This document shows, one piece after another, positions 1 to 14,600 of a DNA stretch of 64,000 nucleotides. How positions within the stretch are numbered: position 1 is the stretch's first letter; every line of letters begins with the position of its first letter. Source of the DNA: Lingula anatina. Its lineage: Eukaryota; Brachiopoda; Lingulata; Lingulida; Lingulidae. The translations under genes were made by a program, and so were the position numbers. The stretch spans positions 39,390-103,389 of the forward strand of contig NW_019775424.1 in the NCBI RefSeq assembly GCF_001039355.2. The letters are read 5' to 3'. The notes under the pieces were generated by a model. The model was not told where the DNA came from. It made no database searches and was given only the letters and a program-made list of their open reading frames with translations.

Positions 1-2662
1 ACTGTAACAGGTGGCTTTACATAACATTTATTGAAATTCAGACTATAAGATATACAAACCCCACTAATTTACAAAGTAGTTATATGAAAACTATTAATCT
101 CTCACTGGATACCATCCACTGTTTTGCCAAAAAGCAGTAGTAAAAATTTTGTTGTGTGCAACTTGGTTCTCAGTTCATGGTAACAGACAGGCCTGCTAGG
201 GAAACAATATCTGCAGATGAAGTCCTGATCATATTTACTTTCACTGGATCCAGGGCCACAGGTCCTCTCCTTGTGAAGTCCCCCACCCAGGTACCAGTTA
301 CTAACTACAATACAATGCAATCTGCAGGTGTAGCACCAAGCCAAAGCTACTGGTTAGAATGGCTTTGCTGTTTACCAAGTCTGCCTACAGCCACTTTCTT
401 TTTTACAAAAAATAGGGTTACACTGTTTGAGAGAAATGGTGAATTCCTGCCCCTTTAGAAAACTGACCTGGTGATTTGGTATGGATAGATACTCACAACC
501 CCATCAAGACATGTGGAGCATAGATTGGTTACAAATATTTAAAATTAGATTATGTGCACTATGTTCATATCAATATATTCTTTACGACCATACTTTACTT
601 CTCAACTCTCAAATAAAAACAACAGCAACAGAATGTCTCGTAAAATGAAAGTGTGGAAGAATTGTCTACATAAAAGCAGCACCTGAATTTAAAAACCTTA
701 GCAAAATAAAACAGTGCCCATTTAAAATGGCATATTATTCAAGACTGTTACAGACTCTTATCTCTACATTTTAAATATCAAATTCAATTTTTAAAGTAAT
801 AATAGAGTTATATTTAAGCTGAAAACCAAAGTTACGCTATTGGAATCATGAGTTGCCTTTGATAAACAAGAAATCATACTCAAGTGCACAGTTTACAAAT
901 AAAGTACGACAGTCTTTTTTTTTTTTACAAATAAGGTATCATAGACAGCTTTTTAAATATCAAACATTGCTTCCTGTGTGTAAAATAAAATCTAACATTC
1001 ACCCCCATGTAGTTTATTTAGCAGTATCTGTGGTTACAAGCTGCACACAGACCAGTCATCTACAACTGTCCTGTGCATTATCTACTACTGTAAAAATGAC
1101 CCGTGTTCTCTAGTACTACACAGCAGGATGTACAAAAGGCATATCGCTATTCAATACCCCAGGTGCATGTGATGAGAATTGATAAGAGACCTGTCAGTGT
1201 TATTCAATTACTCTAATCAGCAGCAAGAACATTGATCTGTTTTTTCCTACCGTTGCTGCATCCAGGCAGCACACCAAAAGTGCTTGGCTAATACTGCCTA
1301 TGGCGTGTGCATCTGCCGCTAACATACAGCTGAGAGGAAGTGGCTAGAGAACAGCAAAGCAGTACAGTTTTAACATTGATTTGCTACATGTAGAGGTATA
1401 TATAGTTCGATATATATCTATACATTACTCATTATATTTACATGTGAATTACCCTAACCCCGATTTCTTTTTTTTTTTTTTCAACTTTAAAAAAATCAAC
1501 GTTGTAGTTTTCCTGGTGGGCATCTGGGGATATTATTTGTAAGTTACCTTTGCGGTCTCTGATCTAAATATTTCCACATGTACTATGCAGTCAAAAGATC
1601 AACACATGCAAAAACAACAGCATGTTACCAATCCCTTCAACTGAAGAAACTTCCTCCAAATTTTGAAGCAGAAATGGAAATCAAGTTTTAAAATGGCACC
1701 TCATCTTATTGGGATAATCCTCCCCATGAAGAAGCTGCACTACAAAATTGGCAGATATCACAAAATTTTTCAATCTTATGCATGTTAGTTATGTATACAA
1801 AAATTTCATCCAGATCCTAAATTTAAATCTTCACAGACTTGGGTGAATTTAGCCAAGGTCCACCATGCTGTGCAGAATGCTGTCTTTATACCCATGCCTC
1901 ACTCTCATTTCATCTGAATAAATATTGAATTGCATTATGTTTGTCTGTCTTCATTAAAGCTGTCGCGAAGTCCAATATAAGTGCTGAAACCCCTCCTGAT
2001 TCCATCGACCGCCATGAGTGTACAACCAGTCAGTGTGCTATGTACAGTGGTCACTTCGTGGCTGCTGGGGTCACTGGTCACTTTACTGGGCCTGTTGATA
2101 TCCTGTCTGATAGCCTGGAAATAATCACACAACAACCATGAAAAAGGATTCTTAATAATAAAATATCAAATGCAAAGCATGTCTATTAACAAAGACTAGC
2201 ACGGTCCAATTAAATCTTAACTTAAAAGCTACTTGTTTGCTTCTGTTTCGTAAGTTGTTCTGGAATTGCATGTTTTAACAAAAAATACCCAATAATACTT
2301 AGGTTTGAGATTCATTGGCAAAGCAGACATGTCCGCATAAATAATGATAATAATAAAATATTGAAATTACAGCATGAAAAAAGTAAAGATATTGCTACAT
2401 ATTGCTGCCTGATGGTGTCAAGTTCTATGTACTATTTAAAATACACAATAACATATAAAAAAGAGAAAAAAGAAAAAAGTTTATATAATGAAAAAATGGG
2501 AATAAATATTATGTGGTCTTACCTTAGCAGTATTAACCTTACACATTTTAGGAAATACTTCCTAGAACCTATTTACTGACTGAGAGTGACTTTTTCTTTT
2601 TAGTCAAATTTATATGGCTCAAAAATCTAATGTAAGCACTATCATTAGCCTACAACACTCAC
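1..2662 (-). other. Probable distal 3' UTR / terminal region of TIA1
   Basis: No coding signal is visible on either strand. On the minus strand the region ends in a canonical AATAAA near position 30, with several other U-rich tracts, consistent with a long 3' UTR or a 3' UTR exon and intron of the TIA1 gene. Assignment rests only on position and strand. Confidence 0.4.
27..32 (-). terminator. Polyadenylation signal AATAAA
   Basis: A canonical hexamer on the minus strand near the window edge. It is the last such signal visible downstream of the TIA1 coding exons; earlier ones exist, so the site actually used is unknown. Confidence 0.35.
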
Positions 2663-2689
2663 CTACACAAAGTCTTTGTCTTTATTGAT
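2663..2689 (-). CDS. TIA1: Candidate last coding exon of TIA1 (stop-bearing)
   Basis: A strong pyrimidine tract and CCAG acceptor at 2690-2692 precede bases that complete a D codon, then Q and TAA (stop at 2682-2684). The protein would end MQQDQ. A good donor (GTGAGT) follows at once, so this 27-bp exon would leave an intron in the 3' UTR. The phase fits exon 13 and the protein length (382) fits the family. Other downstream acceptors could also serve, for example near 395 and 440. Confidence 0.42.
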   Translation of the reverse strand: MNKDKDFV

Positions 2690-5600
2690 CTGGGTAAAAT
2701 GAACAAAAGAAAAAATGTCAATAGCTGTACCTCCATGGCTGATTACGATTAGTAGCAGCTCCTAGTCTATTATGCTTTGCTAATAGTAGGTGAATAACTG
2801 ACAAAAAGCCTACCTTTGACCTAGGTGGTTATGGGATGCATTGTAAGGAATGTTAAGGAGTCAAAATTCATAAAGAAAAAGAAGATAAAACTAAGTGAAA
2901 TGACAAAAGTTACCTTCTCTTTCGGCTGTTAGGTTCTCAAAACATAGGCTCAAAATGTGAAAGAAGTAAATTCATCAATTTTGTATGGTTAGTTGTCTGT
3001 TTTTCATCATTTTTTTAAATAGAAAAATAGTTACCTATATGATAGGTATCCAGAGCTCAACTAAATTTACAACAGAAAAAATGGAATGCAACTTTAGTAA
3101 AATGATGATTAGTAGGCTAATATAGAAACATGCATCAAACAGAGATGATCTAATAACAGAGTGATACTGCAGATGAACATCCAAATGACCAAGTGTAAAA
3201 CATGCTGATAATTGCTCTAATGAGAATAATAAAACGTAGCTCGCAAACAGCTGTTGAATTAAACACTTTTCTGTCCGACTTCGTATATAGAGCAATTTAG
3301 CTTCCTACCCATTCACCACAGACATTTTAGAAGTGTATACAGTTTTTCCCTTTTCAAGAATGGCAATTCTAAGAGGATCCCTTAGTCATGTCACTGTTTT
3401 TAATAATACATTTGTCTAATTTTATTTCAAAGATTAATGAACCTATATCATCCACTTTTATCTTGTGTAAAATATTCAGTGATGGTAAAGATGGAGTCTG
3501 ACTCTTGAACAATAAGACATTTTGACAAAATATCAGTTTTTCTTAATCCTTTGATTGAAATTTGAAATCAATTTAGAATCAAGCTTGGAAAAATGTTGCT
3601 TGCACAGCAAAGCTATAATTTAAAGCTCAGTGAAATCAAATATAAACTCGCGTTATGGAAAACAGTGGCTTGGCATTGGTTAGACATTGATAGTGCTTGT
3701 AAAAAAATCCTATTAGCATAAGCAAGGTCAGTAATTTTTTCTTTCTAATTCTTCTAAGTATAGGTATGGTCAGCATAGAGGTTAGGTATTAGTCAATTAA
3801 GTTAGGCTTCAGACGCTGCTGCTTTGCTTGGCTTCAAACTGATCTATATGCTGGCAGAAAACATATTACTTAGAGCAATAGCTCTCTATGTGAACATGAA
3901 ACATGCGTTAACTCTTGAAAGAGATCAATGAATTTGCTGTTATACATCATTTTAGCAACAAACTGTTTTATCAGGATTGCATGCATGACTTCAACATTAA
4001 AACCTTCTGGGTTTGCTGAGAGATAGAGCATTTGCCAATTCTCAATCTGATAATATACACTTTGATACTCGAGTGCCCCCCCCCCCCCCTCCCCCCAACT
4101 CATTGATAACACTATCGTACCAACAGATACAGTGATTCAAGCAAAGCAACAGCAATTCAATTAAGATACTTCAGGGTGTGGACAAAATGTAGAAATATTA
4201 ACAGATCTTTGAACATTTCGTCAACATATCAAATTATTATCAAACTGTAAAACAACTTTCAAACTAATTTAAAAACCAGGTTTGCATGTTTCTTTCTTTA
4301 AAAGCTTACTTGGCTAGGCTCTATGGTAAAAAGCATGAATTCAAAGCTAGGTGCACCTAAATCTATGTCAAGGTCTTTATCTCAAGTATGTTAGGTGTCT
4401 AAAATATGTACTATTCAAAGTAGAAATTTGTATTATGCCACACATCTTTTTCTAAAACTCACTGCTATACAGTAAAATTTTGAGTGAAAAACATTAAACA
4501 TCAAGAATTTGATACTTTTCAATAATTTCAACGCATAATCATAGATTACATATTTTATCTTAGGGACCTTAGAATATACAATGATCAAAATGTGGAATGC
4601 TCAGTAAAGCAAAGAGCAAAACTTGCATATCATGCTGCTTATCAAGAAAATTTGAAAAAAAAAAAAAAAAAAAAAGCAACGTGAAAGGCTGAATCACTTG
4701 AAAATAAACTTTGAAACTTATTGTAGAGATACTCTGTGGAAGCATAATCATGGTCAATACATAGATGTATTAAAGGCAACTGCTTCAACATGTCCAAGTA
4801 AAACTGGTTACTTTTACACAACTGCAATTACAACCCCAGTAATACAATTTGAAAAATTCTTTTTTTTCCATTAATCCCACACTCTGTCCAACTTTGAAAT
4901 ACTGCCATTTCAGTTTCTAGGGGTCCTGCCTTTTCAGATTCTAGGGATAAGACATATTGACCATGATGTAGCTGATATTTCTGACCAGTGTAGGCAGTAC
5001 ACTATGCTTACCTTGCTGCATAGGGTAACCCCCCATCCCCATCATCTGCTGTTGTCCATTATACTGCTGACCACCAGGTGCCCCGCCCATTGGCATCTGG
5101 CCATAGCTTCCCTGGACACACCCTTGCATCCTACAATAAATACAATATATTACATTGTATCTTATACACCAGCATGTACTGGTGAAAATGTACATATGGA
5201 TATAATGTGGTATTAGATTACAATTCAAAACAATAAACTATGACGTGATAACTTTAAAATAAACCATAAAATTAGGAATGATCTTGTGTATTCAACTTTT
5301 CTTTATGAACAATAAGTAAATAAAATATATATAATAAAAATTTTATTTACACAATGTCATGCAATTCCGGAAAAGGTTGAAAGATATTTATTAATGTCAA
5401 TTTTAGAAAACTTTTTTTAAATTGATAAATATATCATGGGAGTCACCTGCTAGGAGCATATAAAGTATCTTGAAAATTATGATGTGATTATAATACTGCA
5501 GGCCATATATTGTGTTTGTGCTATGGAAACCACTTTTACGTGACATCCCGTGAAAAGATGCATTAATAATTAATATCCCATTACTAAATACAAAATAATT

Positions 5601-8600
5601 CAAAACCAGCATCATTTGCCATGCAGAAATTCCCTTTTTTATGCTATTTTCACCTTCATGCCCTTAACAATACAGAATTCTAATGCAGCACCCAATACAA
5701 ATCACGAGTTCATATTCTAAACTGCCAGCTGTCACTAAGTATACTAAGACTGGGTTCTCATACCTAGATCGATCCAACAGGATCGGCCCATCTCCAAGGG
5801 GTTTCTCGCTAAATTGACTTTCAGCTTAAGTGGCTTAGATGTCTGGCACTACTACTGAAGCTGCTAAACGATAATTAATTATCCCCAACAGCTTCAGCAG
5901 GCATGACAGACATCTAAGCCGCTTAAAATGATAGCAATTTAGCGAGAATCCCCTTGAAGATAGATCGATCCACAGTTAGTACGATAGGCTCTAGGAATGG
6001 TCCCTAACACAAGCCTCCCCTCATACACAGAAACAGGACAACACATCTATAAAACATACCCATAATTTCCATACCCATATCCATATTGTGCATTCTGCAT
6101 GTAATTGCCAGGCATCTGACTGTACTGCTGTGGATAGCCCATGTAGTAGCCCATCTGGTTGTAGTAGTTCCCAAACCCCTGACCCCCAGGACCTCCAGCA
6201 GGGGCATTGGCATACTGAGAACACATTTGAAATATTAGTGACATAATAGTGATTTACAATACATAGGCTACATCAAGATGACACAATTCTATTATTATCA
6301 AATGTAAAAATACTGTAGTCTAAAGTTTCATTAAATTAGTCGATTAAACAGAAAGCCGTGTGTGATTTATTGAAATAAATTTTAAGACCAGAGAGCGATT
6401 AGCGGACTTGCTAACTTGGGCTTCATAAATTTGATAGTTTTTCTTGTTAACCTCCAGCAGAAAAATGACTAGAAATGATCATTTATGCCATTCCCAGGGC
6501 CCAGATTGTGGAGTTTTCCCCCTGGGGTTGTTTACCTGTTGTGAGGCTGCTGGGTTTGGCCCTTCATTGGACTCTTTCCCCCAGGAGCACTTCACTTGAC
6601 ACCCGTTAACATCCGTCCCATGCACTGACACTATGGCATTGGTTGCAGCTTCTTTATTATTATACCTGTAGTATAAAAAAATAAGAAAAAAAAATAAAAA
6701 GAAAAAAGAATCAGAAAAAATTTAAAGCATATAGAAAATGTTTTCTTTTTCACTTGTGATTTTAAGTCATTTCAGGAATTATTCAATATAATTAAGAAGT
6801 TATCAATATTACTTACCTTATGAAAGCATAACCTTTATCTTTGAATATCCTAATTTCTTCTATTTGACCAAATTGAATAAAATGTTGTTGAACTAATTCC
6901 TCTGAAAAATGTGAAAAACAAAGCTTTTAAATTAAGTGTACAAGTGTAACATGACATAAATAACAAAACTTCCTATCAAAAATTCAGTTGAAAGTGAATG
7001 TTCGCACTAAAATCAATCTTTGAAATTCTCACTGAGAAGATGGTACTTACGTGAGAGACCATTGTTGATGCCACCACAGTAGACTGTACAGTTAGTAGGA
7101 CTGGACTGGTTATATACCTCATCATAACTTAACTTTTGGACAGCTGGCAAAAGGAAAATATATAAGCATTGTTTTATACATGCAGAAGTAATTCACAGGT
7201 ATTCTTTTATATAAGATCTTGATGTTAGAATTAAGATGGCTCTTTAAACATTCTTGAGAGATGAATACTGAAAAATATGCTATCAAATTATCACCAAGAA
7301 TATGCAAGAAATTATACTAAATACTCTATTCTTGTACAATGTGTTATGGAAAAAAAAAAAGCTATACAAAGTCCAGAAAGAAGCAAAGATATAATTGTAA
7401 AAGTTCTCCTATTTGAATTGGCATAAAAAGACTGAACCATGCAAATATATAAATGCACCAACTCATGCAATATAAATGATTAATTCAAAATTACAAATAA
7501 GATATCTTCAAGTACAAATACATTACGTCCAAAATTACAGATTGAAAACATGAAAGCAAAAATGGAAGATTTGCCACATAAACCCAGTGCAGAGTGAACT
7601 TGGCTAACATCAGGAATGCTGGGCATGGTTATTAAAAACCAAGGAATTCAGCATATCCAAATACACCAAGATATTACAAAAGCACTTAAAATAGACGCCA
7701 CAGCTATTATCTGGGTCAAACTGGCTAAAAAAACATATTGCCAATTTGGCATCATTTTTTGTTGAATAATTATTTTGTCCAACCAGCATAGGTCGTATAC
7801 TGGAGAAAAACAAATATGACAGAGTGAGCTTAAATTATACTGAAATGCACACTTAAAATGTAAAATAAAAATAAACGTAACCAACAATAAACAAAACATG
7901 CACATGATCTCTATTTCATACACCTCTAATAATAATTAAAAAACACAAAAAAGATATATATATATATATAAATCCATTTTCTGTGAAAGCCAAGCTTAGA
8001 TGCAGAATTAGGACATAAGCCACATGTGAATGAGACATTGTCCAAAAAGTTTTCCAATGAGGTGCTTACGTGGTATCTTGAAATAGACTCCATGGGATGT
8101 CAAGTCGACATTCAAAAAATTTCCCCAAGGTTTCTCTTTTTTTCTTTTCTTTTTTTTCTACATTTAGCATATGTAATCTAAAAAAGTGGCAATTGGCTTG
8201 TGTACTTAGGGAACCTAAAGTAAGTACTCAGCTGACATAAAATTTTGAGAAATTACCCCCATACATTAAATATGAAGGAAGATATCGATTCTTAATGCAT
8301 CTTTTTCATGTTAATCAAACCAGTTTAGTGCAAGTAGTCAAAAGGCAAATTGACCTCCTTTGACATTTCTCCCCCTTCCAAACAGTTTTGGTCAATTTAC
8401 CATCACAAAATGATCCCATCACTGTCTTCCAGTCAACTTATAAATATCCATACGCACGACTACAAACGCGTGTCAATGTCCCCGCTGGATTTACAAGCAA
8501 GCCATATTTCCACTTAAGTCCCCAAACACTTCCTTTTGGGTCTTTTCTATCAATATTTCACTTTATCATTTTCCCCAACTTTCCAATTCTTTTTAAGTTG

Positions 8601-11600
8601 TTCTTGTACTGTGTTTGAAAATAATTTCTTGTATTGGGGTTTTTTTTTTTTTTTTTTTTTGAACTTGGGAAAATTTTTGTCATGCTTGTAAAGGAGAAGT
8701 AAAAGTGAAATATACCGCTCATTGGATGTGGGGTTCTACCTTCTTTTTGTGGAGGAGCTGGTGGTTTTCGTGTGGCCCAGTTTGTCCTAATAGGCCTGCT
8801 TCCGATCCATTGCCCATTCATTCCTTTTATAGCATTCTCTGCATCCTGGAGAGAGAGAAACATTCAAAATAAACACTAACCAAATGTTGTGTGTGCATGT
8901 GTGTGTGTGTGTGTGTGGGTGTGTGTGTGTGTGTGGGGGGGGTGGGGTGTCCAGGTGAGCCTGTAAAGTATGACTCAAAATACTGGTATAATTTTGACTA
9001 CCTGGGAAGTATTCCAGACTTGTCAGCCAGTCACCCTTCCTTACACTAACCAACCTCTCCTGTTTTTAATAATTTCTCACAAAATCCAACAGCTTTTGTA
9101 ATTTTTTATGGCACATTAAATAAAAGAAGAAAATCAGCAAAACATTATTTTCTGTAAAAAATTTACACAAACACCATTTCTTGTGACTGTCGACTCCACC
9201 TATATCAAGGACATGACACATTCAACAAATAATGAATTTTCCCGCAAAATCTTTCTGAGCAGAAAACCGACTTTCACCTGAGCTCATCTTTAATGTACAA
9301 ACCTTTCCTAAACACACTCAGATCAATCACATTGTCTGGCAGGTCATCAGATTATATACAGTGACATAAAAATAGGAAGCACATAGAAGCCGTATATGCC
9401 AGCATTCTAATCAACTTGAGTGTTTTACTCATTATTCACAGAAAATACAATAATTGCTCGATCTTTTCAATTGGGGAAAATTGTGAACTTTATAAATACT
9501 GTATCTTTTAAGTATGAATTTCTTAAAAGTAGATCATTCCTATTGATTGGAAGCAACAAAATTAAATGCATAGTTCTATTCTATGCTGTAACAGCACCAC
9601 AAAATTAATGCTTTATAGATATATAATTTTTTGATTATGAAATAATGTATCTGAAAGTTTAATATTTTTTGCCAATTGACAAGATCCAGCCATTACCGTA
9701 TAGAGACAGAGCCTTGATGGTGCACATTATAGTTACTGTGTTCAATGCCATAGCACATAAGGGCATTATCAGTAATGACATGTTATATGAAACACAATTT
9801 CTAAGACGCCCTGATACCATGGCCCGCAGGACAAACACTGTATATTAGATATATCAAACTTTAATAATTACTCACCACTTTCCTGACAAACGAGACAAAG
9901 CCATATCCTTTTGATTTTAACGTCTGTGGATCACGGATAATTTTGCAATCTCTGGAAAGAAAAATGATTAGAATGGAGACAACAGCAATACTTACAAAAA
10001 CTGTTCTGGTTTTGAGACAATTTAGTAGACGGAGGGATGAATATAAAGTAACAGGATGTAAAAAGAGGTTAGGATATAAGGAAGGAGATCAAGAAGTTAA
10101 ACACAATATTTCAGGTCTAATTACTAGTACAAGTATGTAGATATCTATACGCATCTATATTTATATTTAAATACATACACATAAATCTATATACATATAA
10201 CTTAGCCTTGCAATTAAAAAAGATGATCATTTATGAAATGTACTGCATATTTACTCAGGCAATAATATGACAATGAAAAAACAGCCATTTTAACACCTCT
10301 AATATCGAATTTTGCTAGACATTATTTGCCACATATTGTTCGCGAGGGTTTTCAAATATCTCTCACAAATATGACTGGCTGTTGTTCACACTTGATTAAC
10401 TGCCTCCGCACTTTCTTCCTGGACTGACTGCTAATTAACTTTAACGCTATAATGGTCAGAACATTATTTCTCTCTGATTAAATTAATTTACAGGTGACAA
10501 GGTATTCTTACTCAGGAAATAACTTTTCTCGCTATAATATCCCATTACTGGATGCTATATTGGATCAAGTTAACAATGGGTGCTGCACATCAGTCATTTA
10601 TCCACACATCTCTAATACCAAATTTTATATAAGGGTTAATGGCATTCAAAAGTCAAAGATCCTCCAAAATCGGCAAGCATATGTGCAGTACAGAAGAAAA
10701 CAAATATGGCAGAGTTCAAAGTTCGCACAGGCAGACAAATAAATGAACGTTTCAAGTTGGTTGGGATAGGAATTCATTGTACGTGTAGATTATAGTAATA
10801 ATACAGGAGACAACATCATTTGCAATGTATCTCCTGGTTTTCGTAAAACTAATCACTTTTCAGCTGCATTTACAAACATATTTTCCTTGGAGACAGGTTG
10901 CTTTGAGATAATTCAGAATGGTTTACTTATGAATTTGCATGCCTTCCATAATGTGGCTCAGAATTTAATCATCATATCATCTAGAGTGCTTTCAAAGAAA
11001 CACCATCACCTCTTTAACAAAGAAAGCCACTGCACCATTAGGAAAAAATCATTATATTTCTGATGGATATTGTAATGGCTATCAATACCAAACAGAAAAA
11101 CAAGCAAAGCCTTTTCTGCGCATTACTTTGTAGTTAATTTTTGAAAACATTATTTATTTAACAGATGCACTTCCCCAGGCTTCCCTAACAAAACACAGCT
11201 TATTCTGTGTAACCTAATACTCATCGATTCCTTGGTTCAAGGATGGGATCTTTTCTCCCGACTTCCGAGGATCTAGTGAAGCACAGTTCTGAGCTGGATG
11301 AGCCGGACCGAGCAGGTGCTCAGCCAGGTGAAATAATGTCAATTCATCTAACGCTAATCAACACACAATTCAAGGGGTCGGGGTTGCCAGTCTCATTACA
11401 ACTTACAATGTCGAAATGCCCAATGGGATTGCAAATGAACCAAATACATCTTTTGTGCTGACACAGTGAAGAGATATTACTTAGCAAACAACCTGTAACG
11501 TACACTTGATAGGATAATCAACAGTTTAGCATTTTTGGAGAAATTGATTTTTCCAGCAAATTATATGGCTTGTAAATATTGTATGTATCAAAATTCTGCA

Positions 11601-14600
11601 CATTTATAACAGCTGGTAGTAGATAAATGTTACTTCAGTCTAGATTCATAGAGCAAAGTGGCAGTTAAACCCTTCAATACACATAGCAACAAAGCTTTCA
11701 TCATTTTAAGTAATGGGTTTTTAGATCTAGTGATCATCAGCATTTCTTATAAAATATTTCTCACAACGACAGATACCAAATTCAGATGATAAATTGAGTT
11801 TTGCATACTCGAAACAGATTGCTTTATATTCAGTTATGAACATCCGTCAAGCGGTAACAATGTAAAATGCGTCATTTAACTTGTTGATTGTAGTCATCAT
11901 CTGTATACACTTCACTACTTGCATTAATCAATCTTGTATGTTCTGCTACATTTTCCATCCACAAAATTTGTAAAGAGATATTCCAATCTTTGCAGTATTA
12001 TGTATGTAAAGGAGGATGTTGAAAATTCAGTAAGTGTTAGTGACATTCACCTCGTTCTTTTCTGAATTATCTGTGCATTGAAGGGTATCCAGACATGATT
12101 TTGGGTTAGAAGAAAAAAGTAGGAAGAAATGGCTCAGTGGTCTTATGACTGGGATTCTGCAGGCTGCTTAGGGCAGAAATCCGCAAAAAAAAAAAAAAAA
12201 AAAAAAAAGACAGATTTCTGAAATAAATCNATGACGAGTGAACAGTTGTCAAAAACAAAAGACCCAGGTGTGGTAGTTCAACTACTGTTGATGCGTGCCG
12301 CAACGACCAAACCTAATTGCTCCTCAAGGTCACAAAACAATAGGCTCGTCTTAATCATATGAGTAGCGCGTTTCCACCCCCTGATTGAGGGAGTCGTCTG
12401 TTGTATTCATACGACTCCTACTTGACGAAAACGAGGCGCGATACCCGGATGACAGGTAGGCTTACAGAATTTGTGATAGGGTATGATACTCTTTTATGCG
12501 ATCTGACACACACCTTGAAAACGGGTAGTGTGGTCAGATATACCGGTTTATTCTGGACCCGTAGGTGCCGAGTCTGGTAGTTGGGAAGGCCTGTTGGGTT
12601 ATGGTTCACAATTGACTGAGGTTAAACAATAACTACTAGTAGTACCATTACAATACCAAACATGAGAGGAAAAATCAACAAAACAAGCGTTGAAGTTGAA
12701 CCAGAGACATAGCACAATTATACATGTGTCATATCTATATTACAATTCAAAACATGGCATTAGCCCATGGCCTGGTAGATATGGTGTGCAGCTTATAACA
12801 TGTGGTGAATTGCATCATGCTTCTTAAAATTTTCTGAATCTCTGGTTCGACTTCTGACTACAATGCCAAAGCTTAAAGTATCTCATAATAGGTAAAATAT
12901 CTTCTTATAATATCAAACTTCTAGATAAAAATAAGATTATCCAGGAAGCTTTAATTCAACTGAAAAATCACTAATCTTTCTATTATATTTATGCACATTT
13001 TAGCAGTAAAAATGGATAATATGCTATTTGAAAGCAACCATGTTCAAGCCAAATGGCGAGAGAAAAAACCTTCACCCATCGTAAAAACAGTCCCAATGAA
13101 AATTGAGGAAAATGAAAACAATCAGGGAAAGAGTGTTAAGTTGAAAGAATAAACTGACAAATATAGCAAAAAATATCAAAAAGAAGTTTTGAAAAAAAAG
13201 ACATACATTTTCCTGTTAAAACACTCGGTAACAGAGCCCTTTAATACATTGATTGGGTCCTATAGCTCTGTAGTAAATAAAAACAAGAAAAAAACAAGAT
13301 TAAACATCTCAAAGTTGCCTTTAGCTTTATGTTGTTTCTTCACATCTGTTGGAGTAATGGCCAGCAGCTGAACTTAATACACAATTAATCAAAGAGATGA
13401 AGAGTCATTTGTATCTCCTACCTTTCTCTATACTGTTACAAGTTAATTTTGTTCCCAAGAATAGACAGCAACAACTGGTATGCCCCTGACAATAGGGCCA
13501 CATTTGTTATGCATCAAATGCCTTAAGTCACTCATCAAATTTGCATTTCTTGGCATCTCAGCAGCAAATGGATTCCATGGAGACCAATATCTTCCATTCT
13601 ACTTTGCCAAACAATTTAAAGCAAATGCGGTTATCATGGTGCTTTTTTTTCTAAACTGTCAGAGACAGTTACCTTCATAGGGCCATTATCGGTACTTGGT
13701 CAACAAGCTCTCATTCTTACTTAGAATTCTGAGGAAGTGAAAGTGACATGAGAATCTCCACGTCCACCTTGATCTCATGGGGCCTGCTAAACTGAGGCAG
13801 CCACCACAGATAAGTGCAACGAAGACTCGGTACTTTTCTGTTCATACTAATGAAGTTATGATGAATCTTTAATCTTTTATTATTTATTACTTATTATCAT
13901 TTGCTGCAAGAAGGTATTTTTCTATTTCACAAAAATAATGGTAAGGAACAAGGAAAAAGATTTTTGGGCATTTTCAACTAGAGTACATTATTCAAGTTTT
14001 ATAATTTCAACCACTACCATGTATACATTGTTTATCAACAATAAAAGTCAGCCAAAACACAAACAAAGTTTGTTTTTAAACTTTATTGATTAGTTTAACT
14101 TCAATACAACTTCAAAGTAACAGTTAAACATTAGCTTGTCGTGGAACACTACTGAGGGACGTCTAGCGGTCAAAAACATAAACAAACACGCGATCGGCTG
14201 GGTAAATTGGAATTTTATTTTTTATTTTAATATTCCATAAATGTCAGTGCTATTCAAGGATGTTATAACACAATATCTTGAAGGAGGTATGTTCTTTCCA
14301 AATTTTTGTTGTTTATGCTCTTATTTACCGAGTTTTAGTTGAGCTTGCCGACTTAAGTCTCCTCCCGAGGAGGCTTGACATCGTCGACTTACAGCTAAGA
14401 AAAAAACGACGTAAGCGACCTTTTAGATTTTTTGTGAAACGGGACTTAGTGACGTAACGACTTAATTACGTTGGTAACCAAGCCCTAAGTCAGGGAAACC
14501 GACTTAAGTTTTTTTGTGAAACGGGGGCCTGGTCTAAAAAAATCAAATTAACACCAAATAAAATAGGTATGCTTTCTCCCACTTCATGTTCACAATATTT

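Noticed and set aside
102-458. Overlapping 80- and 100-codon frames at the window start
   Set aside because: Position just before a polyadenylation signal and lack of homology fit 3' UTR better.
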